A program made the position numbers and the translations under genes. 64,000 nt of DNA from Micromussa lordhowensis (Eukaryota > Cnidaria > Anthozoa > Scleractinia > Lobophylliidae), in the NCBI GenBank assembly GCA_964020085.1, contig OZ026605.1, forward strand, positions 28,427,098-28,491,097, in the 5' to 3' direction. Below, piece after piece: positions 53,805 through 64,000 of this stretch. Each line of letters starts with the position of its first letter. The first letter of the stretch is position 1. The notes beneath the pieces were generated by a model. That model was not told the DNA's origin and did not search any database. It saw only the letters and a list, made by a program, of their open reading frames with translations.

Positions 53805-56019
53805 CTAGTACCCGAAGGTCGGCACGGATGAGATCAATATATAATTACCCGTTGTCTGGAACATCTGCCTGTAACATTCGATCGATCGGCACTGCTTTGC
53901 ACGCCACATGAATTTACATTATAACCGTGCGCGCGACTTTGCCTCTGGTTCACTGGCTTAATGTAATTTAACGATTAGGGCCAATTAAAGAGCGATTCAT
54001 GCTGTCTTGATTGACAACTGTCAATTATCGATCCCGACCTGGGTTGCTCGAAAAACTGTGAGCTATATTGTACTTATAAATGTTTTGTGCAAGTCGTAAG
54101 ATTTGCGTTTTGTAAGGATAAAATTCCCCCTGTGCATAATCTCTTTTCCGATCTCGGCCATCCTATAATTAGAATTGTACTAAGCAGTTGAAAGGTTCCG
54201 TGGGCCGTAGCGCGTACAATAACAATCAACAAATAAATTAACAAGCTCTGCATTGATTCGCTGATTTGTCTATTCTAACTGTGAGTTTAGATAACAACAG
54301 TTTTCGAGTTCATTAACACTCTGTACTGTCGCCAGAAACAGTCAAACTCTAAACATACAATGCCGCTCGGATCTCCACTAAAGCAGTTTTGCCCCGAATT
54401 GTACTGCACGCAGTGTTATTTCCCAGTCGTGAGTTCTATTCCAAACCAGTGAACTGATTGTCGATTGATGTCTTATAAAATAATATAAGTGTTTCAAAAG
54501 TATTAGACACGATTCAAGCTGTGCCTAAAATGTAAACTTTCTAACATCAATACTAATGTATTCAGCCGCACAGAAGGTTTTCAACAGCTGAGATCAGAAA
54601 AGTAAACTGGCTAAAGACCGTACAAAGGGAGACAAAAGTGACTTTGTAATGTTTGATCTCGCTTAGAAAAGACTTAAGATGGTTAAATATTAAAACCAGA
54701 TGGCAGTCTGCCATTGCAAACCAAAATAAACACGCGTATATTCGCAGTTGGTTTATAAGTAACCAGCGAACAGACGTTCTCTTTTTAAAAAACTTTCGCC
54801 TGATCAGTAACGCGGTTACCTTTTAAGTAAAGCAATAAAACGGTACGTATACACCTATACCACGAATATACAGTACAAGTCGTTCATTGGCGTTTAAAAT
54901 TAATAATTGATCGTTTACAAAAATTTGGGACACTGTTATAACATACAAAGATCCGGAAACATGAAGCCGCGCCGATAATTATTCCCAGAGTGTATTTTTC
55001 ACGGAAGGTGTGTTTGGAAAAACATTTTCCTTCCATTTCTTGCTACGCGGAAAGATTTTAATTCTGATATTTTGGTGGATGACCGATAATGAATTTTGTA
55101 AGAATTTGTTCATTGATATAGCATTGATATATTTTAAACGTTCTCAACCGAAAAAAAACCGCCAGTAGAATCAAACTCGTTTGAGGAAAGTTTTAAAGGT
55201 ATGCCTTTTGCATAAATTCGCGCAATTTTGTAAAAAATAAAAGAAATTGTAAAATCGTTGGTCAATTGGTCCATTAATTTGATCGCTGACCCTGGTGAAG
55301 CCAAAATAGTTCGAAGAGCTCTTGGATTCCTATTGAATGAAAAAGCGCCCACTAAATTTGAACCAATTTCCAATTTCGCTTGCGTGAAGTACAAAGTAAA
55401 TAAATTTTGTAGAGCTTGCTTCAACTGAAATGATTATGGAAACGTCAGATCTGTTGCTATAGTGATGAAAAGTTTTCTATCGTGCGCACCATTACTGCAA
55501 CTCGTCACGTGACCCAATACACTCCAACTAACTGAACCCTGTTCCTGTGATATCCAGATTTCACTGCGTCTTATGTGTGTTAGCTTTATTGGGCTCCGAA
55601 ATCGTTATAGGCTCCATTACTAGCCGTTGTTCGGGAAAGGAGCCCGCCCTCAGTCCTAGACCTGACTTGAAAGAGCGGCGAAAATCGAGCCTAATCGAGC
55701 CTAAAATCATTAGTGAATAAATATAACATGCTTAGCAACTAATCAGGGATGGTATACGTTTTAAAACAATCAAGAGAAATCGAGAGTGGTCTTCCACGTT
55801 TTCTTGACACTAGTGACATGTCCATGGTTCAACCTCTGTGTGATTGTCAAGTTGGCTTGGTAAGCTTTAGTACACATTTTACTGCAGAGGTCATGTCGTA
55901 CAAAATTTTGCGGTATTTTGGCCCGTGGCACTAGTCAAATTATAAATTACAAGTAAAAACATATATAAACAATAGCCTCCATTTGGCACGAAAATATTCA
56001 CGGATATTTGTCGGGTATT
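53805..56019. other. no gene recognised
   Basis: A 96-codon minus-strand frame at 55134-55424 shows no motif. A small duplication, AATCGAGCCT twice, lies near 55690. Confidence 0.45.
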
Positions 56020-56702
56020 TGTCAAACTTTTCCTCGAGCTACTCTCTTGAAAAACTGTCCGCGGACAAATATCCTAAAATACTATTGTTTACTTCTTTTC
56101 GCGCCAAATGAAGGCTAACGTATATTAGTAAATTCTCAGCTCCGACTATTGCATTTCTAGCTTTTTGATTGGCTATAAAACTCCGACAATGAGCCAATAG
56201 TCGGAGTTTTACATCATATGGAAAATAGTGCGCCAAGTTTAAAAATTTTCCGCACGAAGTTTTCAACTTCAGCCCTCTATAATGGCCGAAATAAAAATCG
56301 GCGGCAAAACCCGGTTTGAGAATTATAACCAACGAGCGCGTAGCGCGAGTTGGTTATTTTATCACTTCATATCCGATATGAAGTGCTCATGGGCTCGGGC
56401 TCAAATAATTATCCTTCAAATACTTTTCGCAACACGCGCGGTTCAGAAATTTGGGGAATATTAATATCACTCGCATATTCCCCAGTTTTAACTGGCTATA
56501 TTCAACATATTTTTCAACTATTTCTTTCCCCAAATCCCCCAAAATCCTTGGCTCTTGTCATGGGCGACAACTTAGAGTACGAACATAGATCATGAGATAT
56601 TTAACAATTATTCCACAAGTGTGCATTGGATATGAGATGGTAGATAGCCAACGAGGCAAGCTACGCGCCGAGTCGGCTATAGTCATCTCACATCCAACGT
56701 GC
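56020..56702. repeat. cluster of hairpin-rich DNA-transposon remnants
   Basis: Three clear palindromes: AAAACTCCGAC / GTCGGAGTTTT (56178-56212), ATAACCAACGAGCGCG / its inverse (56325-56357), and GTGCATTGGATATGAGATGG / TCATCTCACATCCAACGTGC (56621-56702). They look like ends of one or more DNA transposons, but I cannot join them confidently. Confidence 0.5.
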
Positions 56703-57176
56703 AAGCACCGTCCCCAAATTAGAACCGTCCCCAAATTATAGAAAACCTAAGTAAAATAATAATAAAAACGCCCAAACAATTACGCGTGCGCTAATCACAT
56801 TTTTAGAACATGGTATAATCGTTCATATACCATGATGGCTAGAGCAATGAAAACTCTTGAGTTGCATTATCCAGTGATCCAGTTAGTAATTACTTAATTT
56901 ACTAGTTTGTATTGGTCTGAAGCGTTATTTGCACTCCACCTGGAAGAGTTCATAATAAATACTAATAATAGTTGAATTATTAATTCAAACTGTTGGGATG
57001 CGCATTTTTATTACGTCAGCTTTGAAAAAGCCTTGATTCTAAAAGGCTTTTCCAGGTTTATACCAAGATTATACCGATAAGGATGTGAAAAATTTAAATT
57101 ACATGACAACTGATCTCGTAGACTAAACAAGAAACTGAAGGAAGGAAGAACCAACATATCTGATGTTCAAGATATA

Positions 57177-57341
57177 ATAGACCATTTTCGATATGTTAAA
57201 ATTCTAACTTGGCTCCGAAGCTATGGGGAATAAAACAAAAGAAATCACATCGAGGCTGCGTGATGAAGAATTAATTCTTTTTGTTTTATTCCACCAAGCC
57301 TCGGAGCCATGTTAGAATTTTAATATATCGATAAGCCCATT
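57177..57341. mobile_element. AATAGRCCA palindromic MITE, copy B
   Basis: AATAGACCATTTTCGATATG, then TTCTAACTTGGCTCCGAAGC, paired with AAGCCTCGGAGCCATGTTAG on the right. The last bases of the right end are replaced by the start of the element at 57333, so one was damaged by or abuts the other. Confidence 0.7.
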
Positions 57342-57731
57342 GCAGAAACGTGAGAGGACTGGGAAAGAGTATGGTTGTTTTCCGTTTGTTTGAAAAACTA
57401 AGATATTCAGATGAAAGATCAACTAAATTTGAGAGTATTTACTAAGAATAAAAGTATTTAGAGAAGGAAAATGGGAAAATGGTAGCTCTTCAAATATCAC
57501 CTAAAATAGAGAGTTTGTATGGATTGGGTAGACAAGCCACAAAATTATAAGGATTTGTATGGAATTTTGCAACTTTTGAGATTGTCCCATTTGAACAATT
57601 TTCCACTGAAAACTCTCAAACTTGGCTGGGTAGCTTTTCATTCAGTAACATTTCAGTTGAAATGTTTAGATTTTCAATCTAATCAATATAAGAAACTCGT
57701 CCCAGTCCTCTCACGTTTCTGCAATGGGCTA
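57333..57731. mobile_element. inverted-repeat element, 399 bp
   Basis: AAGCCCATTGCAGAAACGTG plus AGAGGACTGGGA at the left is exactly mirrored at 57700-57730. The interior is AT-rich with an 81-codon frame that I judge non-coding. It abuts MITE copy B. Confidence 0.7.
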
Positions 57732-57797
57732 TTACATGAACGACATAGAAACAAAAAGAGATGAGATGGAAAATGCATGAAACAGAAAACAGAACTG

Positions 57798-58030
57798 GGG
57801 CCCGTTTCTCGAAAGCCCCGGAAACCTTTCGGGCCCGTAAAGCCATTTTTAGTTCATCTGTATCTGAAAACGGAGAAGTGTATACGCCTGAAATTTCTTT
57901 TGTGAAGAGAACCTCTGTTTATATTAATAATACGTGAATAAAACAGCTCTGTAATCATAAGCTTCGAGATTTTGCTATCGCTTTCCGGATGCGAAAACTT
58001 TTCGGGACCGTACCTTCGAGAAACGGGCCC
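57798..58030 (+). mobile_element. MITE copy 2, 3-bp CTG duplication
   Basis: GGGCCCGTTTCTCGAA at the left and TTCGAGAAACGGGCCC at the right, flanked by CTG (57795-57797 and 58031-58033). It shares TTTTTAGTTCATCTGTATCT with copy 1 in reverse. The two duplications, CAG and CTG, fit a CWG target. Confidence 0.8.
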
Positions 58031-58300
58031 CTGGGCTGAAAACATGAACGTATTGGTCTTTGCTGTTTCTCGGTTGCATCGTTTCTCATCAGTGTCGGTA
58101 AGTATGTTTTCGTTTAAAAACACACTCTTTTTGACGTATTTCCGCCTACCGTCCACCAAAGACGATGGAAAACGTTCATCGTTTTCAAAAAAACACATCG
58201 TATTAGTATGCAGCGCGAAAACGGTTTCTTTTTGTATCCGAACTATCTCAAAACTGAGTGTCATGGAACACAGCGGAGTAAAATCGAAACATAAATTTTA

Positions 58301-60489
58301 AAAATTATCCGTCGTGGCTCATTTTCATGGAAATGCAGTCTCTAAAAATATAAACATATGGGAAAGGGTTGACTCAAGGGTTAATACATATGGAGGCTTC
58401 GGGTCATGGACTCATGTTTAATGATTTTTTCGTTACCATTAACGTTGTGGTATTCTTAAACTCCCTGACGATGGTTGTGACACTTTCAAGCGGGTATGGC
58501 GCTGCGAAACCATCAGTGTGTACGCAAAGCTTTTGATGCGCTTTCGGTGTGAAAACGCATTAGAGTGGTCGGGTCAAAAGACCTACCTTATAATTAAGCC
58601 CGTAAATAGCCTGAGCTCATTTGTGTTTGACAGCAAAGCAATATATTACATCACCTAAGGGTGCGATACCTTGAATGTCTAAACAACAGCGAATTCGAAG
58701 TGTTATTCCTTCAGTCTTCTTTAAAATTTGGAGGAAATCCAGTTTTTCGTCCAATCAAAATCTACCTTCATAAGACCGTGGTGCTTTTTTAAATTCAAGT
58801 GAAGCTAGCTTTTTGATGATGTACGGTTCTCAGAACAGCTAAGACGGCCGGGCTTACGACTTAAGGAGCCCCGATTAGTCAATACACACTGGCTTCAATG
58901 TTTGTAGTTGTTTTGAAGGTATAAAAACACAGTTTTCTGGGCAAATATACAGGTTGTACAACCATTGAACAGATTGAAACTACAGCGGAGAGAAAAGAAA
59001 AACTGGTTGACTTACGGTTGGCGATTACCGCTTTTTTTCTGGACGCTTTCAATTTTCGTGATCACAACTGGCGAAATTACCAGTGTTCCTGTTTATAGCA
59101 GTTCCTTAGTTCTTTCTACTTATATGCATGAATTTACTGGCGTCCAATCTTTGTCAGTAATCGTTTAAATTGAATTAAGAAAACAATGCATGATCAATTT
59201 TCAAAGACACCAATCTATTAGGATTCCGGATTCTCCCGGGGCGACAGGCTTCAATGTGCTAATCTAAATGCTGGTCGTGTCTTCTTTGAAAATATCTAAA
59301 CACCTACAAAAACTGAAATTATTGGCGTTCCTAAAACGCCGCGACTTCAACATGAAACTAATTTGGATCATTCAAATGCCAGTCCATAAACAATTTGTCA
59401 CAGAGAGGTGTCGTGCCAAAGTAAAATATTTGCTATACGATACCACCTACGGATGAGCAAAACTTTTAAATAACATTTTTTTCCATGGATTATTTTCTTT
59501 TAAGCGCAACATGCATCCCAAGTCCACAGAAACGTTTTGATATGAGTGGGGGTTGTAGAAACACAAATTCAAAGAACAAAATACAACTTACAGTATTGCC
59601 TACAGCTTTTACGATCCTTTTGAAAGCTGCGTTAAACGGTTTAATTTTAGCGACCACATCAAGCCTACTATAATTTTAAATAGCCATCTCTTTTAATTTA
59701 TGACAAATTTATAAGACATTATTCATTCTAATTTCTACGTCTTCGTGCATAGCAAAGACTACGGCGACCAAAATACCTCATAACGGTGAGTAACTCATTA
59801 AGCCCAAACAACAGAAACTCAGCGGCTTATGTTTTTTGTCACGTTCGCCAGTGCCCTATTTTGACTATCTAAAGGAAATAAACCCAGATATCGAATTATT
59901 AAAGGAGCTTTTCAAACAAGTTATGATAGCAATTAACCCTTTGTACTTAAGTGAGACGCAATACGTTACAATCTGTGGAAGGAAAACAAGGGGGAAGTTT
60001 TAGCTGGTGATAAATGAAGTTTCTTTCTGCCCTGAAGCCAAACACAACGGCAGATGCCACTTCGACCAATTAATTCGGTCTAACCTAACAGTGCTGGTCA
60101 AGATCTACATTCTTCCTAAACTATCAAAACGTTGACAGACATTCATCTAACGCCCGATTTTCACGTACGACGCAAGAAAAGACTTAGCGCATTGGTGTTA
60201 ACACACGTGTGTTAGCGTAAGCATGCATAAGGCAACATACGTACGCAAAGGGTAGTATTTTCATCCTGTTGTGCGAAAAAAAAACACCTTTAAGAGCTCG
60301 ATAAAGGAACATTATTATCACACGGGCGGCGCAACAATGCTTGCCCTTTAAAACATGTAAATCGGGCTTAAAGGCAGGTTTACGCCGCTATGTAATCACA
60401 GATTTAATAAAGACTCATTTATATTCTCTAGGGCCTTTTGTTGAGATTTTAAGCTTAATTTTTAAATCTATGATAGGATTTTAGGTTTT
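58301..60489. other. no gene recognised
   Basis: GCGTTTTC/GAAAACGC words near 58100-58560 hint at another decayed MITE; otherwise nothing. Confidence 0.45.
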
Positions 60490-60641
60490 AATAGGCCAGT
60501 TTTCGATATTAAAATTCTACCTTGGCTCCGAGTCTTAAATGAATAAATAAAAAAAATTGCATCGAGGGATGAGGGATCAATGGTTAATTCTTTTGTTTAT
60601 TCCCCTAAGCCTCTGAGCTAAGTTAAAATTCTGGCCTATTC
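60490..60641. mobile_element. AATAGRCCA palindromic MITE, copy C
   Basis: AATAGGCCAGTTTTCGATAT at the left and AAAATTCTGGCCTATT at the right; inner arms CCTTGGCTCCGAG and CTCTGAGCTAAG pair. About 152 bp. Confidence 0.7.
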
Positions 60642-60701
60642 TTATGATCAGTGGGTAAAATTTCTTCTGGTGACCTTATTAATTAACCTTTCTCCATTTT
60701 T

Positions 60702-60955
60702 GAGCGGATTTCAATTGAGTGTCGTAAAACCAAAAACAAAGACAACCAATCACAAAGGACAATTCAGTGAACCAATCAGAACTCGAAGTAATAACATGTA
60801 GCGGACGCAAAGCGCGGGGAAATGTGCGCCAATGAGTCACGAGTGGTTTTGCTTTTACTTCTGATTGGATGAAAAAGTGGCGCGAGATTTTATAAGCCAA
60901 TCGGTTAGCGTAGTTGATCCAAAGCCGATTTTTGACACTCAAATGAAAACCGCTC
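60702..60955 (+). mobile_element. TTGAGTGTCG MITE, copy 2
   Basis: GAGCGGATTTCAATTGAGTG to TTGACACTCAAATGAAAACC with GCTC: better-preserved ends than copy 1. Several ACCAATCA and TGATTGG (CCAAT-box-like) words occur inside. Confidence 0.78.
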
Positions 60956-61189
60956 TAGTGCTTAGCTACTATGTTTCCCCCAGAGACACATTATGTCTCA
61001 GCATGTCCACAGTACATAGTCAGTTTACATTCATGTTGTTAAGCTGCCGACATATCTTGGTTCCTATGTAAATGATTTAAGAAAGGGAAAACATCATTCG
61101 TGTCTCAGTATCAAGTAACAGTGAAGTTACAGAAACACAGCGGGAGTTGGGTGAAAGAGAACTCTTCTGCGCGATCATAAACTACCCGG

Positions 61190-61365
61190 GCGAATGTTTC
61201 CACATCTTTTTCGAGTTCTCCCAAACTTAATTTTAAAAGACTTTGTATAACTCGATATAAACATGAAGGAAATGTTTTCTTTGAAAATAATCTGGAAGGA
61301 AAAGAAAGTAACTCGTTATAACTCGATTATCAAAATGTAAATTCTCTTTGCTCGCGCCGTAGCAA
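61190..61365. repeat. decayed copy of the CTCGATAGAAAC palindromic repeat
   Basis: TTCGAGTTCTCCCAAACTT, TATAACTCGATATAAACA and AAAATGTAAATTCTCTTTG occur in the order expected of the element around 42930-43203, read in reverse. Mutations have broken most of the palindrome. Confidence 0.55.
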
Positions 61366-63719
61366 AACGGGGAAGATTGAGACGAATCGACAGCGAACTA
61401 CGAAGGATGCGGTCTTAATTCACTGATACCGCGTTAGACTCTTCCAGTCGTGCAGTTAATTGAGGTTCAGCGCGAAAAATGGCGCACAAAAAAAAGAGCG
61501 GTAATGCGCGGAGTCTCTCTCCCCTTATTTTTCGCGCTGTGCCTCAGCTGTTTACTGAAGGCCTGGATTGGCTATGATACCACGCATGCTCTTTAATTCA
61601 ATGAACATGTCATTGACACATGTCGTGAGGTTCAAATTGTTTGGATAAGGAAAGTGTCAACAAAGAACGTGATGGGAATTTAATTGAAACTCTTACAACA
61701 TCTGCAGAAATTAAACAAAACCGTGTTTATGTCATTGTCACGCGAACATCTCAGCTTAAATCCTAGTTTGATAACCTTGAAATCAATTATTCTTGTTAAG
61801 TCTCAACGTCATACAGTGATTCTGAAGGCTAAAAATAACCCTAAGCTTTAAACTAGAGGAGTTTTAGGGATTAATAAATTTCTCGTGAGCTGTAGTTCAA
61901 AATGTTTAGATTTGCTGTCTAGACAAAGCGGAATCTTGGATGAATAAATGAAAAATTCATTGAACTTCAATAATTTCATCAAATACGATTTGATCTCGGT
62001 CTCTGTATGTCTAGCCATTAGAGCAGTCTGTCGAATCTTCCATCGTTAAGTGCGGTTCCATCCATTTAATCTATTATCAGCCTTTTTCCGCGTGCCGTAA
62101 ATAAAAAACAAATTAGGTCCGGAAAGCAATCTCAGAACTTCAGAGAGAAAAAGGGGCGGCTTTAATTCTTTATAAGTGAGCTGTATTAATGATGCATTGA
62201 TATAAGAATAAAAAAAAAAAACAGAAATCCCAGAAAAATTGGTTGCAATCATGCAAAGACTCGCAGTACTTTCAATTTGCGCGGCTCTTTTTTTATGAAA
62301 AATAAGAACCGAGTTCTTGTTTAGGCCTTGTCGTTAATCTCGGTTTTGCTCCAAAATTCCGAACCCAAGGTACATAGCCCTAATAGCAGTAACACGCTGA
62401 ATATATTACAACTAATCCAACGAGGAACCCTGGAGCGAACATCGAATTTCTAAAGATACCGCTACTCATTTTTAGAGTATTCAACGAACCCAGAGATAAC
62501 GAAATTCCGCTTTTCACAAAAGAACAAATTACTGATAAAGTCCTTCTATTACCCCGGAGCACACAATTTAGTTCTCAGAGATGTGACTGGACTTGATGTC
62601 TAGTCCATAACTTCTTAAGTCAGGCATCTTGCACAGCACGGACTGAAGACAATTTTATCGCATCTTGATTTCAGGAAAACAAAGATTAAATCATTACTAT
62701 TCATGCTGCACAAACTAATTGTTAAAAAATTGAGAAACACCGAATTCTGGGTGTAATTACAAATTTTCGCTATGATACGAGACATTCGCTCATCTGGAGG
62801 ACATTGCAATGTTACGCGCCCACGTCAGAAAGTCAATTTTGATGTTAACGAGAAGACGTTTTTGTTCCAGCGAACTTACGTTGCTCATAGCGCTTAAACT
62901 TAGGATGAGTAAAACATCAAACGTGAGCTTTCCGATTACAAAACGGCATTATAAAACAGCCCTAAATTATCACTACAATCCAAAACTGGAGAGCTCTTAA
63001 CATTGGAAATCACTGAAAGCTAAATTCGATTACCTTCAACCGGCTTTTTTTCCCTGTCCAGTGGAATGGAAGTACATTAATGCATCGCGTCAAATAATAA
63101 CGTCAAATAATCAGCAAATAATCAGACCCAAGGTAACCATGATGGACAAAACAAACTAAAATAAATCTTACTTAATCCTCAAAGTGTAACCGACTACATG
63201 TTGGGCGAGAGAGAGGTCACGTGACGTGACGTCGCGTTACCTGGATAAAGAGATGTCGATCCATACAAAAGCAAGAGCTGGAAAGCAATCGAGTTTGTTT
63301 TAAAAACGAGTTGTGAGCTAGCATTTCTACCTCTCTCTTCTGCAGTATATACCAAATGTGAACGTTTAATAATCTCGTGGCGCTCTTCGTTTGTTTGACC
63401 AGCGGTCGAGAAAATAGCTTTGCTCTAATCTTATCACGTTAAATTCCAGGAGCGGATTTACGGGGGAGGGGGGGGGGGGTAGATTGGGGGGCTAGCCACC
63501 GTGCCTGTTATGGAGAAGCAAAACAAATGGAAAAGATCGAGAATGTCAAGGCAGACATAAAGGCAAACACTCTGGACAGGACCTCATTGTAATCTCTACT
63601 CTGTGTCATTGCTAGTATTTCTGATATAACAGTTTTCAATTAGGTCTCAATTCTCAAATTACGACATTTGTGGGACTCTGCAATGCCAAGGTACCAGTCC
63701 CTCCCCCTCCGTTGAAAAT
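61366..63719. other. no gene recognised
   Basis: CAGCGCGAAAAAT at about 61469 and ATTTTTCGCGCTG at about 61529 are inverted and may mark a small MITE. A G run lies at about 63466-63478. No coding frame is supported. Confidence 0.45.
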
Positions 63720-63879
63720 CATCATCATCTTCATTTAAAAACACGGTAAAACGCATCAGGCATTAACAATTCAATACAAATGCTACAACTTATTACGAAA
63801 AACTTTATGTACAGGGTAATCTTCTATAATTTAAAATATTACCAACTATTAAAGAAAGTGTACTAAATTAAAGTCTGTT

Positions 63880-64000
63880 TTACATGAATGCCGTGTCGGA
63901 ATTAATTAACAATCGTCGGAAATTACTCAGAGATGTTGCTTTCCTAGCAGCAGAGGGTAGACTGTTCCAGAGGACTGCACCACTATAGCCAAAGCTATTT
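63880..64000 (-). pseudogene. C-terminal end of a LINE reverse transcriptase, cut by the window edge
   Basis: The minus strand from 63999 reads NSFGYSGAVLWNSLPSAARK, continuing SLSNFRRLL to a TAA at 63880. SYSGA.LWNSLP..R is the standard C-terminus of CR1/L2-type LINE ORF2. No stop breaks it, but the rest lies outside. The 3' tail probably reaches 63720, where the minus strand has GATGATGATGAT. Confidence 0.85.

Noticed and set aside
57854..58301. 136- and 109-codon overlapping frames
   Set aside because: They begin inside the CWG MITE and cross its right end and duplication; neither shows a motif.

Overview
The window reads as AT-rich nuclear DNA of an animal, most likely an anthozoan cnidarian and probably a stony coral. 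The evidence is one large intron-rich gene with metazoan GT-AG splicing and domain order, embedded in dense short DNA transposons, tRNA-derived SINEs and LINE relics of kinds I associate with coral genomes. The organism call is inference.

Central region (about 22.3-50.0 kb, minus strand): one complete receptor (particulate) guanylate cyclase gene of the natriuretic-peptide-receptor-like family. I could join 23 coding exons from the sequence. Splice phases match at every junction and the total is 3480 nt, or 1159 codons plus stop counted from the first possible Met; the better-context Met8 gives 1152. In order the protein has a signal peptide, an ANF-type ligand-binding ectodomain, one membrane helix, a kinase-homology pseudokinase, a dimerisation helix, a class III cyclase domain with intact catalytic and guanine-specifying residues, and a 79-residue tail ending in Thr-Thr-Val, a PDZ-ligand-like C-terminus. 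A TATA box lies about 150 bp above the first Met and a candidate poly(A) signal about 480 bp below the stop. The 3' UTR carries a degenerate 20-bp minisatellite.

The introns hold many mobile elements. Intron 1 has a three-level nest: a hAT-like element (6-bp duplication) containing a Mutator-like element (9-bp duplication), which contains a small inverted-repeat element built around four 63-bp tandem units. Other introns hold a TTAA-flanked foldback with RFX-type X-box palindromes, a SINE split by a CWG-targeting MITE, a tRNA-Ser-like SINE, a LINE reverse-transcriptase relic and several palindromic MITEs.

Left flank (1-22.3 kb): no confidently complete gene. It contains a SINE with a perfect 9-bp duplication, inverted-repeat MITEs, a MITE split by another transposon, two ATCGAT-rich repeats, a Mutator-like foldback, a short TTAGG/TTAGGG tract and a few coding-like pieces (a possible first exon at 8.4 kb, a small ORF at 16.5 kb, a broken frame at 21.1 kb).

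Right flank (50-64 kb): no confident gene. It holds weak candidate exons near 53.3 and 53.7 kb, further copies of the same MITE families, and the C-terminal end of a LINE running off the window edge. All coordinates were worked out by eye, without alignment software; repeat ends without duplications are approximate.
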